Below, one piece after another: positions 44,972 through 52,531 of a stretch of DNA of 64,000 bases. Both the position numbers and the translations under genes were made by a program. The stretch is from Pseudoxanthomonas sp. F37. Lineage in GTDB: Bacteria > Pseudomonadota > Gammaproteobacteria > Xanthomonadales > Xanthomonadaceae. The notes under the pieces are model-generated. The model was not told the origin of the DNA and did no database searches. It saw only the letters and a program-made list of their open reading frames with translations. Numbering within the stretch: position 1 is the first letter of the stretch; each line of letters starts with the position of its first letter. The stretch lies in NCBI RefSeq assembly GCF_022965755.1, contig NZ_CP095187.1:2418001-2482000 (forward strand), read 5' to 3'.

Positions 44972-46113
44972 AGACGCCCCACCCGCCCCTGACGCCTGAA
45001 GAACGTGCGCTGGCGCAGTCCTTGTCCCGGTTGGGTCCGCATGGCGGTCCATCGCCGGAGCTGGACGCGCGCATCCTGGCGGCTGCCCGTGCGGCCGTGC
45101 AGGAGGCGCCCGCCTCGGGCGGGCAGGTGCCGCCGCCGCGTCGCCGCTGGCCCCTGGGCCTGGGCGTGGCCGCCTCGGTATTGCTTGCGGCCGGCGTCGC
45201 CTGGCAACTGCGCCCGGCCTATGAGGTGCCGGTGGCCAGCGAGGTCCCGGCCGCGGCGCCCGTCCGCGCGCCTGCCGTGGTGATGGACCGGGCCCAGATC
45301 GACACTGATGCGGCCTCCGCCAGCGCCGCCCCCGTCGTCGCCCAGGAAGCACCTGCCCCGGCGCTGCGGCCGGCCGCCCCGGCCCCGGCCGACGCCTTGG
45401 CGTCAGGCCCGGCACGCAAGAATGCCGAAGCGGCCGCACGCCAGGAGGCGGCACCGAAGCGGGGTCCGCTGGGGCTGATTCCCGCGGTGCCCGGCCTTTC
45501 CGCACCTGAAGCGCCGCGGACGACGCGCACCGCACCCCAGGCCTTCCCGGCCGAGGCCGCCGGCGCACCGTCGCCCCCTTCTTCGCCGGCACCCGCCGCC
45601 GCCGCGGCCGTCGCCGACGACGCCGCGCAGGTGCAGGAGGCCGCCGCCGCGACACAGTCGCGCGAACGCACGGCCGCACAGCAGCAGGAACAACGGGTCC
45701 GCTACGAAGAGGCGCGGCAGGAAAAAACCCGGGCCACCGACGCACGCGCGCTGGAATCGATCACCGTGACCGGCAGCCGCATCCAGACCCGGGGGACGCC
45801 CTCCCGCGCCCAGGACGCCGCATCGGCGCCCGCCCCCGCAACGCCGCCCTCGCCTCCCGCCCCGCCGCCGCCGGCCGCCAGCGCCGGCAGCAGCCAGCCC
45901 AGTGCCGCCCGCACCGCCCTGCGCCGCACCGACCTGCAGGTGCCCGTGGACGAGGACACACGGCTGCCGCCGGACGAATGGCTGGAACGCATCCGCCTGC
46001 GGCGCGACCTGGGCGACAGCGCCAATGCGCTGCGCAGCCTGCAGCTGTTCGTCCAGGCGCACCCGTTCCAGCGCGTCCCGGACGATCTGCGCCCCCTGCT
46101 GGGCACGCCGTGA
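44968..46113 (+). CDS. membrane protein with periplasmic VTGSRI motif, probable anti-sigma partner
   Basis: A 381-residue protein: short cytoplasmic N-terminus (1-60), one membrane helix (about 61-80), then a long Ala/Pro-rich periplasmic region containing LESITVTGSRI (262-272). A folded C-terminal piece (about 318-381, PDEWLERIRLRRDLGDSANALRSLQLFVQAHP) resembles a TPR-like helix pair. The coupling to an ECF sigma gene makes it the likely anti-sigma factor. It lacks a zinc HxxxCxxC motif. The VTGSRI segment is of the kind found near TonB boxes of outer-membrane receptors. Confidence 0.75.
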   Translation: MKTPHPPLTPEERALAQSLSRLGPHGGPSPELDARILAAARAAVQEAPASGGQVPPPRRRWPLGLGVAASVLLAAGVAWQLRPAYEVPVASEVPAAAPVRAPAVVMDRAQIDTDAASASAAPVVAQEAPAPALRPAAPAPADALASGPARKNAEAAARQEAAPKRGPLGLIPAVPGLSAPEAPRTTRTAPQAFPAEAAGAPSPPSSPAPAAAAAVADDAAQVQEAAAATQSRERTAAQQQEQRVRYEEARQEKTRATDARALESITVTGSRIQTRGTPSRAQDAASAPAPATPPSPPAPPPPAASAGSSQPSAARTALRRTDLQVPVDEDTRLPPDEWLERIRLRRDLGDSANALRSLQLFVQAHPFQRVPDDLRPLLGTP

Positions 46114-46700
46114 CCGACACGCTTGCCGGGCGCACCTCCCATCTGCTGGAGGTGAAGCACAGCCGTTTCCTGGCCCAGGCCGCGCCGGTTGCCACGCCGG
46201 ACGATGCGCTGGCGTTCCTGCGCGAGGTCGCCGTACCCGATGCCACCCACAACTGCTGGGCGTACCGGATCGGTGGCGAGTACCGTTCCAGCGACGACGG
46301 CGAGCCCGCCGGCACGGCCGGGCGTCCGATCCTGGCCGCGATCGACGGCCAGGGCTACGACCGGGTGATGGTGGTGGTGACCCGCTGGTATGGCGGCATC
46401 AAGCTCGGCGCCGGCGGCCTGGTGAGGGCCTACGGCGGCGCTGCCGCCGAATGCCTGCGCACCGCTCCACGGCAGCCGCTCGTGGTCACCACGCGCCTGG
46501 TGCTGGCCTGTGTGTTCGACGACCTGGGGGTGGTGCATGCCGCCCTCGCGCCGCATCTGGCGACCAAACTGCAGGAATCGTTCGACGAGAACGGCGCGCT
46601 GCTGGCACTGGAACTTCCGGCCGATCGCGTGGACGCCTTGAAAAGCCATCTGCGTGACGCCACCCGTAACCGGGTGCACGTGGTATCCGCAACGGCGTGA
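46110..46700 (+). CDS. yigZ: IMPACT-family protein YigZ
   Basis: A 196-residue protein of the YigZ/IMPACT family, with HNCWAYRIGGEYRSSDDGEPAGTAGRPILAAIDGQG and VVVTRWYGGIKLGAGGLVRAYGGAAAECL. A C-terminal DUF1949-like domain follows. Starts at GTG 46110 overlapping the previous stop (GTGA). The molecular role is unsettled; IMPACT relatives act on translation control and YigZ-like proteins may bind nucleic acid. Confidence 0.9.
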   Translation: MTDTLAGRTSHLLEVKHSRFLAQAAPVATPDDALAFLREVAVPDATHNCWAYRIGGEYRSSDDGEPAGTAGRPILAAIDGQGYDRVMVVVTRWYGGIKLGAGGLVRAYGGAAAECLRTAPRQPLVVTTRLVLACVFDDLGVVHAALAPHLATKLQESFDENGALLALELPADRVDALKSHLRDATRNRVHVVSATA

Positions 46701-46742
46701 ATCCGGCGGCGGCTGCGACAACCCCTTCGATTGCGGATGCCG

Positions 46743-48524
46743 ATGAACGACGACGCCACGCCCCCCGACCCTGCTGCCGACCCCAAGCCCAAGGCCAGGC
46801 TGGGCACCCTGCGCGCGCTGTGGCCGTTCGTGCGCCGGCATGGCGGACTGTTCACCGCGTGGCTGCTGGCCCTGGCGCTGGCCTCGGCGGCCACCCTGAG
46901 CCTGCCCGTCGCGTTCCGGCAGATGATCGACAACGGGTTCACCGACGGCGCCAACATCAACCGCGCGTTCCTGTTCCTGTTCGTGGTGGCGGTCGTGCTG
47001 GCGCTGGCCAGCGCCGCGCGCTTCTACTTCGTATCGCTGCTGGGCGAAAAAGTGGTCGCCGACCTGCGCGGCCGGCTCTATGGCCACCTGATCGGGCTGG
47101 ACGCGGAGTTCCATGACCGTACCCGCAGTGGCGAACTGGTGTCGCGGCTGTCCGCCGACAGCGAACTGCTGCGGACCGTGGTGGCCACCAGCATGTCGGT
47201 CGCGCTGCGCAGCAGCGTCACCGTGATCGGCAGCCTGGCGATGCTCTTCGTCACCAGCCCGCGGCTGGCCGCCTTCGCGCTGGTCGGCATTCCGCTGGCC
47301 GTGCTGCCGATCGTGCTGGGTGCGCGCCGGCTGGAAAAGGCCTCGCGCGCCAGCCAGGATCGCGTGGCCGATGCCAATACGCTGGCCAGCGAAACGCTGG
47401 GGGCCGTCCGCACCGTGCAGGCGCACGCGCGCGAACCGTACGAGCGCAGCCGCTTCGGCGCCGCCATCGCCACGGCCGTGGACACCGCGCGCCGCCGCAT
47501 CCGCGCCCAGGCCTGGGTGACGGCGGCCGCCATCACCCTGATCTTCGGCGCCATCACCCTGGTGCTGTGGTCGGGCGCGCACGACGTCATCGACGGCACC
47601 ATGAGCGCGGGCACGCTGGGCCAGTTCGTGCTGTACGCCCTGATCGGCGGCGGCTCGGTCGGTGCCCTGGCCGAGGTCTGGAACGAACTGCAGCGCGCGG
47701 CCGGCGGCATGGGCCGCATCGCCGAGCTGCTGGACGAGACGCCGGCCATCCGCGCCCCGGCCACGCCGCGTGCGCTGCCGGCGCCGGTCAAGGGCGAGAT
47801 CCGCTTCGACCACGTCTCGTTCCACTACCCCTCGCGTCCGGACCTGCCCGCGCTGGACGATTTCGACCTGAGCGTGCGCCCCGGCGAAACGGTGGCCCTG
47901 GTCGGCCCTTCCGGCGCCGGCAAGAGCACGGTGTTCTCCATGCTGCTGCGCTTCCACGATGCGCAGTCCGGCAGCGTGCGTGTCGACGGCGTGGACCTGC
48001 GCGAACTCGATCCGGCCCACCTGCGCGAGCACATCGCACTGGTGCCGCAGCAGCCCACCATCTTCGCCGCCAGCGCCGCCGAGAACATCCGCTACGGCAA
48101 GCTCGATGCCACCGATGCCGAGCTGCAGGCGGCCGCCGAGGCGGCCGAAGCGGACGACTTCATCCGCGAACTGCCCGGGGGCTTCGAAAGCCAACTGGGC
48201 GAACACGGCGCGCGCCTGTCCGGCGGCCAGCAGCAGCGCATCGCCATCGCCCGCGCCCTGCTGAAGGACGCGCCCATCCTGCTGCTGGACGAAGCGACCA
48301 GCGCGCTGGATGCGCAGAGCGAGCGCGCCGTGCAGCATGCCCTGGAACGGCTGATGGCCGGGCGCACGACGCTGGTCATCGCGCACCGTCTGGCCACGGT
48401 GCTGAAGGCGGACCGCATCGTGGTGATGGACCGCGGCCGTATCGTCGCCCGGGGCACTCATGCGGAACTGCTCGCCCAGGATGGCCTGTACGCGGAACTG
48501 GCGCGCCTGCAGTTCCTAGACTGA
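46743..48524 (+). CDS. ABC exporter, fused membrane and ATPase domains
   Basis: A 593-residue half-transporter of the MsbA/lipid-flippase type. Six helices span about 30-310 with the LGEKVVADLRGRLYGHLI coupling region. The ATPase has Walker A GPSGAGKST, Q-loop VPQQPTIF, signature LSGGQQQR, Walker B ILLLDEATSALD and switch IAHRL. Start at 46743; 46737 is an alternative. Substrate not predictable; lipid or drug export is typical of homodimers of this kind. Confidence 0.92.
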   Translation: MNDDATPPDPAADPKPKARLGTLRALWPFVRRHGGLFTAWLLALALASAATLSLPVAFRQMIDNGFTDGANINRAFLFLFVVAVVLALASAARFYFVSLLGEKVVADLRGRLYGHLIGLDAEFHDRTRSGELVSRLSADSELLRTVVATSMSVALRSSVTVIGSLAMLFVTSPRLAAFALVGIPLAVLPIVLGARRLEKASRASQDRVADANTLASETLGAVRTVQAHAREPYERSRFGAAIATAVDTARRRIRAQAWVTAAAITLIFGAITLVLWSGAHDVIDGTMSAGTLGQFVLYALIGGGSVGALAEVWNELQRAAGGMGRIAELLDETPAIRAPATPRALPAPVKGEIRFDHVSFHYPSRPDLPALDDFDLSVRPGETVALVGPSGAGKSTVFSMLLRFHDAQSGSVRVDGVDLRELDPAHLREHIALVPQQPTIFAASAAENIRYGKLDATDAELQAAAEAAEADDFIRELPGGFESQLGEHGARLSGGQQQRIAIARALLKDAPILLLDEATSALDAQSERAVQHALERLMAGRTTLVIAHRLATVLKADRIVVMDRGRIVARGTHAELLAQDGLYAELARLQFLD

Positions 48525-48592
48525 TCCGCCGGCGGCGGTGACGGCCGCTGGCGCCCTGGTCTAGGATGCCGTGTGGCCGCCGGAGACCGCGC

Positions 48593-48970
48593 ATGATCCC
48601 CGAACCGTTGCCGCCGCTGCTGCGCGGCCTGGGCACGCTGCTGATCCTGCTGACCAGCGCCCTGGTGGTGACCGTGGAGCGTCGAGACAACGCCGAACGC
48701 GCCGGGCAGGCCCATATCGCCCGGATCGCGCTGACGGCGGAACGGTCGCTTCGGCAGGACCGCGCGGACATGCAGGCGCTCGCCGCCGAACTCAGGCTGC
48801 TGCGCCTGCAGCTGCAGGACAACGACCTGGCCGACGAGGTCTTCGAAAACCCGTGGTTCCAGTGGCTGGGCCTGCTGGGCACCGGCCTGATCGCGGCCTC
48901 GTTCTTCGCCGAATGGCAGCTCAAGCGCAGCATCGCCCGCGCGGCACGGGCGGTGTCGCCGGGCGGCTAG
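48593..48970 (+). CDS. hypothetical two-helix membrane protein
   Basis: A 125-residue protein with a membrane helix at about 12-27, a charged helical section rich in Arg, Glu and Gln (about 30-85) and a second helix at about 92-108. The topology places the helical section on one side as a small coiled coil. It follows the ABC exporter by 68 bp. No recognisable family. Confidence 0.65.
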   Translation: MIPEPLPPLLRGLGTLLILLTSALVVTVERRDNAERAGQAHIARIALTAERSLRQDRADMQALAAELRLLRLQLQDNDLADEVFENPWFQWLGLLGTGLIAASFFAEWQLKRSIARAARAVSPGG

Positions 48971-48989
48971 GCGCGCCCGCCCGCGCGCC

Positions 48990-50153
48990 TTACGCGGTGG
49001 CGTCGGCCTGCCGCAGCGGGGCGAACTTCGGCGGCCGGCTGGGGAACGCGTGCCGCACGATCCGCCAGCACACCTGGCCGAACTGGGTGAGCAGCGTGCC
49101 GGTGTTGTAGTGCTGGCCGTAGCGCGCGCAGATGGCGCGCACTTCCTTGGCCATTTCCGCGTAGCGGTTGGCCGGCACGTCCGGGAAGAAGTGGTGTTCG
49201 ATCTGGTGGCTCAGGTTGCCCGACATCACGTTCATCAGGAAGCCGCCACGCAGGTTGGACGAGCCGCGCAGCTGGCGCAGGTACCAGTGCCCGCGCGATT
49301 CGTTCTTGATGCATTCCTTCGGGAACGTCTCGGCGTTGGCGGTGAAGTGCCCGCAGAAGATGATCACGTACGTCCACACGTTGCGCAGGCCGTTGGCCAC
49401 CAGGTTGCCCAGCAGCACGGGCAGGAAGAACGGGCCGGCCAGCGCGGGGTAGATCACGTAGTCCTTGGCCAGCTGCCTGCCCATCTTGCGCACCACCGGC
49501 GCCGATGCGACGCGCAACTGGCGGCTGGACATCTTGCCGTGCCACCAGCGGCCCAGCTTGAGGTTCTGGATGGCGATGCCCCACTGGAACAGCAGCGCGA
49601 ACACCACCGCGACGACGGGCTGCGCCAGGTAGAAGGGCTTCCACTTCTGCTCGGGGAAGATGCGCAGCAGGCCGTAGCCGATGTCGTCGTCCAGCCCGCG
49701 CACGTTGGTGTAGGTGTGGTGGCGGAAGTTGTGCGTGTACCGCCAGTTGTCGGCGGTGCCGACGATGTCCCAGTCGTAGCTCTTGCCGTTGAGCTGCGGA
49801 TCGCCCAGCCAGTCGTACTGGCCGTGGATGACGTTGTGGCCCAGCTCCATGTTCTCCAGGATCTTGCCCAGGCCCAGCGACAGCGCGCCCAGCGCCCACA
49901 GCACCCAGAACAGCCAGCCCACCGCGCTGTCGGCCAGCCACAGGCCGCCGGCGATCGCCGCCGCGAACAGCAGCGCGCGCCCGATCAGGTTGCTGTAGCG
50001 CACCGCCTTCACCACATTGCGGATGTAGCGCGCATCGCGTGCGCCGAGGGTCGCCAGCGTGCGCGCGCGCAATGCGTCCAGTTCCGCGCCGAAGCGGTCC
50101 AGTTCTTCCGCGCTCAGTGCGCGGTTGCGGGGGGAAGTCGCGGGGGTGGCCAT
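48990..50153 (-). CDS. desB: acyl-lipid/acyl-CoA fatty acid desaturase (DesB-like)
   Basis: A 387-residue membrane di-iron desaturase. The three histidine boxes are intact: HNVIHGQYD, HNFRHHTYT and HQIEHHFFP, plus NVRGLDDDIGYG. Two hydrophobic pairs flank the boxes. Its ATG overlaps the reductase stop by one base (TAATG), so electron donor and desaturase are made together. The reductase-desaturase-TetR set corresponds to Pseudomonas desC-desB-desT, which introduces double bonds into saturated acyl chains. Symbol by analogy. Confidence 0.9.
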   Translation of the reverse strand: MATPATSPRNRALSAEELDRFGAELDALRARTLATLGARDARYIRNVVKAVRYSNLIGRALLFAAAIAGGLWLADSAVGWLFWVLWALGALSLGLGKILENMELGHNVIHGQYDWLGDPQLNGKSYDWDIVGTADNWRYTHNFRHHTYTNVRGLDDDIGYGLLRIFPEQKWKPFYLAQPVVAVVFALLFQWGIAIQNLKLGRWWHGKMSSRQLRVASAPVVRKMGRQLAKDYVIYPALAGPFFLPVLLGNLVANGLRNVWTYVIIFCGHFTANAETFPKECIKNESRGHWYLRQLRGSSNLRGGFLMNVMSGNLSHQIEHHFFPDVPANRYAEMAKEVRAICARYGQHYNTGTLLTQFGQVCWRIVRHAFPSRPPKFAPLRQADATA

Positions 50154-51256
50154 TACAGATCCAGCTCGAGGTCGGTGGCGGCGCTGTGGATGCACAGCTT
50201 CAGCGCCTGGGTGGGTTCGTGGAGGAGTTCGCCGCTGGGCAGGTGGCGCGTGCTGCCGGACGACTTGCCGCAGGCGCAGGTGTTGCAGATGCCCATGCGG
50301 CAGCCGGACGGCGGCTTCAGGCCCTGCTGTTCCAGCGCCACCAGCAGGGATTCGCCGCGCGGCACGCGCAGGGTGCGTCCGCTGCGTTGCAGGCGGATGT
50401 CGACTTCGCCTTCATCCACCACCCGCACCGGCGGCGCGGTAAAGGCTTCGGCCTGAAACGCCGCCACGCGCGGCGCCAACAGGCTGCGCGCAGTTTCGAC
50501 GAACCCGCCCGGCCCGCAGGCCATCACCTGCCGTGCGGACAGGTCGCCGGCATGCGCACCCAGCAGCGCGTCGCCGATGCGGCCTTCGGCCTCGTCCGCG
50601 GCCTGCGCGGCCTCGCGCGTGAGCAGCAGGCGGAACCGGAAGCCGGGATGGGCGGCGGCGAGCGCGCGCAGTTCGTCCAGGAAGCAGGCTTCCGCGCGCC
50701 GGCGCACCCAGTACAGCAGCGTCGTGTCGGCCGGCATGCCCTGACCGGCCAGTTCGCGCACCAGCGCCATCAACGGGGTGATCCCGCTGCCGGCGGCCAG
50801 TAGGAGGAAGCCGCCACGCGGCGACGCGGGCAGCGTCATTTCACCGAACGCCTGGCCCAGGTCGACGATGTCGCCCATGCGGGCGTGATGGCACAGGTGA
50901 CGGCTCACCCTGCCGCCTTCGATCGCCTTGACGGTGATCGGCAGCAACCCGTCCGCACGCGGCGGCGCGGTCAGGCTGTAGCTGCGGATCAGGCGGACGC
51001 CGTCGATCTCGACGCCCAGGTTCACATGCTGGCCGGCACGGTGGCCGGCCCAGTGGCGGTTGGGCTTGAACAGCAGGGTCACGGCGTCGGCCGAGGCGGC
51101 TTCGCGCGCCACCAGCCGGGCCAGCGGGCGCTCCCAGGTCCAGGTGCGATGCAGGCGCGAGGCCCAGAAGTCGAACACATCCGGCTTGACCAGCGGCCGG
51201 ATCAGGCGTTTCAGGGGGCCGGGCCGGCGGGCCGGCGGTCGGATCTGGGCATTCAT
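50153..51256 (-). CDS. desC: ferredoxin reductase with C-terminal 2Fe-2S domain (DesC-like)
   Basis: A 367-residue protein with an FAD-binding barrel (RSYSLT), an NAD(P)-binding domain (AAGSGITPLMALVREL, MACGPGGFVE) and a C-terminal plant-type ferredoxin domain with cluster ligands CRMGICNTCACG and a final Cys (LKLCIHS). It passes electrons from NAD(P)H to the desaturase. ATG at 51256. Leftward transcription from the shared region with the TetR-family gene. Confidence 0.9.
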   Translation of the reverse strand: MNAQIRPPARRPGPLKRLIRPLVKPDVFDFWASRLHRTWTWERPLARLVAREAASADAVTLLFKPNRHWAGHRAGQHVNLGVEIDGVRLIRSYSLTAPPRADGLLPITVKAIEGGRVSRHLCHHARMGDIVDLGQAFGEMTLPASPRGGFLLLAAGSGITPLMALVRELAGQGMPADTTLLYWVRRRAEACFLDELRALAAAHPGFRFRLLLTREAAQAADEAEGRIGDALLGAHAGDLSARQVMACGPGGFVETARSLLAPRVAAFQAEAFTAPPVRVVDEGEVDIRLQRSGRTLRVPRGESLLVALEQQGLKPPSGCRMGICNTCACGKSSGSTRHLPSGELLHEPTQALKLCIHSAATDLELDL

Positions 51257-51262
51257 GGCCCC

Positions 51263-51268
51263 ACTATA
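51263..51268 (-). promoter_or_regulatory. des operon -10 element
   Basis: TATAGT on the minus strand just upstream of the reductase start; the operator palindrome covers the position expected for its -35 box. Confidence 0.4.
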
Positions 51269-51288
51269 CCCGCGGGAAGACGCATGTG

Positions 51289-51302
51289 TATACACTTGTA
51301 TA
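51289..51302. promoter_or_regulatory. operator palindrome between desaturase operon and TetR gene
   Basis: TATACA-CT-TGTATA, a perfect 6-bp inverted repeat in an AT-rich island between two divergent units. The DesT-like TetR protein encoded beside it is the likely binder. Confidence 0.6.
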
Positions 51303-51355
51303 TTAATTTACGGGGCTATGATGGCCCTACCACTCCGTATGTCGGGCCCGCACGC

Positions 51356-52015
51356 GTGACCTCATCCCTGCAACCGCTGCCCCCCGACGACCACGGCCCC
51401 GGCCGCAAGGCCTCGATCTCGCGCGAGGACCTGCTGGCGGCCGCCCTGAAACTGGTCGGCCCCCATCGCAGCGTTTCCACGCTCAGCCTGCGCGAGGTCG
51501 CCCGCGAAGCCGGCATCGCGCCGAACAGCTTCTATCGCCAGTTCCGCGACATGGACGAACTGGCGGTGGCCCTGATCGACCTGGCGGGCCGTTCGCTGCG
51601 CAAGATCATCGGCGAGGCCCGCCATCGCGCGGCCAGCACCGACCGCAGCGTGGTGCGCGGTTCGGTGGAGGCCTTCATCGAGCAGCTGCGCGCCGACGAC
51701 AAGCTGCTCCACGTGCTGCTGCGGGAAGGCAACGTGGGCTCGGACGCGTTCAAGCACGCGGTGGAACGCGAACTGCAGTTCTTCGAGGAGGAGCTGTGCC
51801 TGGACCTGGTGCGGCTGGCCGCGCGCGACAACGCCCCGCTGCATGAGCCCGCGATCGTCTCCAAGGCCATCACCCGGCTGGTGTTCGCGATGGGCGCCAC
51901 CGCCATGGACCTGCCGCGGGCGAAAGATCCCGAGCTGATCGACCAGCTGTCGGAAATGGTCCGCCTGATCATCACCGGCTCGCGCGCCCTCGCCTCCCGC
52001 TCCGCACCGCGCTGA
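51356..52015 (+). CDS. desT: TetR-family regulator (DesT-like)
   Basis: A 219-residue TetR repressor. The helix-turn-helix is SVSTLSLREVAREAGIAPNSFYRQFRDMDELAVALIDLAGR. The ligand domain (about 85-205) is helical and poorly conserved, as expected. DesT in Pseudomonas senses the saturated to unsaturated acyl-CoA balance and controls desCB; the same divergent arrangement is seen here. The start is probably GTG 51356, since an in-frame ATG at 51284 lies inside the operator region. Confidence 0.82.
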   Translation: MTSSLQPLPPDDHGPGRKASISREDLLAAALKLVGPHRSVSTLSLREVAREAGIAPNSFYRQFRDMDELAVALIDLAGRSLRKIIGEARHRAASTDRSVVRGSVEAFIEQLRADDKLLHVLLREGNVGSDAFKHAVERELQFFEEELCLDLVRLAARDNAPLHEPAIVSKAITRLVFAMGATAMDLPRAKDPELIDQLSEMVRLIITGSRALASRSAPR

Positions 52016-52021
52016 ACGGCC

Positions 52022-52531
52022 TCAGGGCGCGATGCGGATCGGCGTTCCGACCGGAACGCGTTGCCAGATCGCCTCCATCTGGTCATTGCTCACGGCGATG
52101 CAGCCTTCGGTCCAGTCGACGCACGAACCGGGCGGCGTGGCGCCGTGGATCATGATGTCGCCGCCGGGATCGACGCCCCGAGCCAGCGCCTGCCTGCGGT
52201 CGGCTTCGTCGGGGTAGGAAATGCGCAGCGACAGGTGGAACCGGCTGCGCGCATTGCGGTAGGTGATGCGGTAGTCGCCCTCCGGCGTACGTCCGTCGCC
52301 CTGCTCGCGCTTGTGCCCCACCGGCGTACCGCCCAGCACGATGCGGTACGTGGCGATCACCCGACCGCCGCGCAGCAGATCCATGCGCCGCTGCGCCTTG
52401 TACACATGGATCGCATCCGCTTGCCGGGCGGCGGGCAGCAAGGGAGGCGGCGGCGCGCCGGGCGCCTGCGCCTGCGCCGTGACGCCCATGCAGGCCAGCA
52501 GGGCGGGCAGCCAACGCCTCAAGCGGACCAT
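52022..52531 (-). CDS. L,D-transpeptidase, ErfK/YkuD single-domain type
   Basis: A 169-residue exported protein (signal peptide to about TAQAQA) with YkuD active-site motif: His129 in IMIHGATP and Cys144 in WTEGCIAVSN. Probably acts on murein crosslinks or as a carboxypeptidase. It overlaps the start of its own signal peptide with the last 13 bases of the aidB-like gene, implying coupling. Confidence 0.87.
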   Translation of the reverse strand: MVRLRRWLPALLACMGVTAQAQAPGAPPPPLLPAARQADAIHVYKAQRRMDLLRGGRVIATYRIVLGGTPVGHKREQGDGRTPEGDYRITYRNARSRFHLSLRISYPDEADRRQALARGVDPGGDIMIHGATPPGSCVDWTEGCIAVSNDQMEAIWQRVPVGTPIRIAP

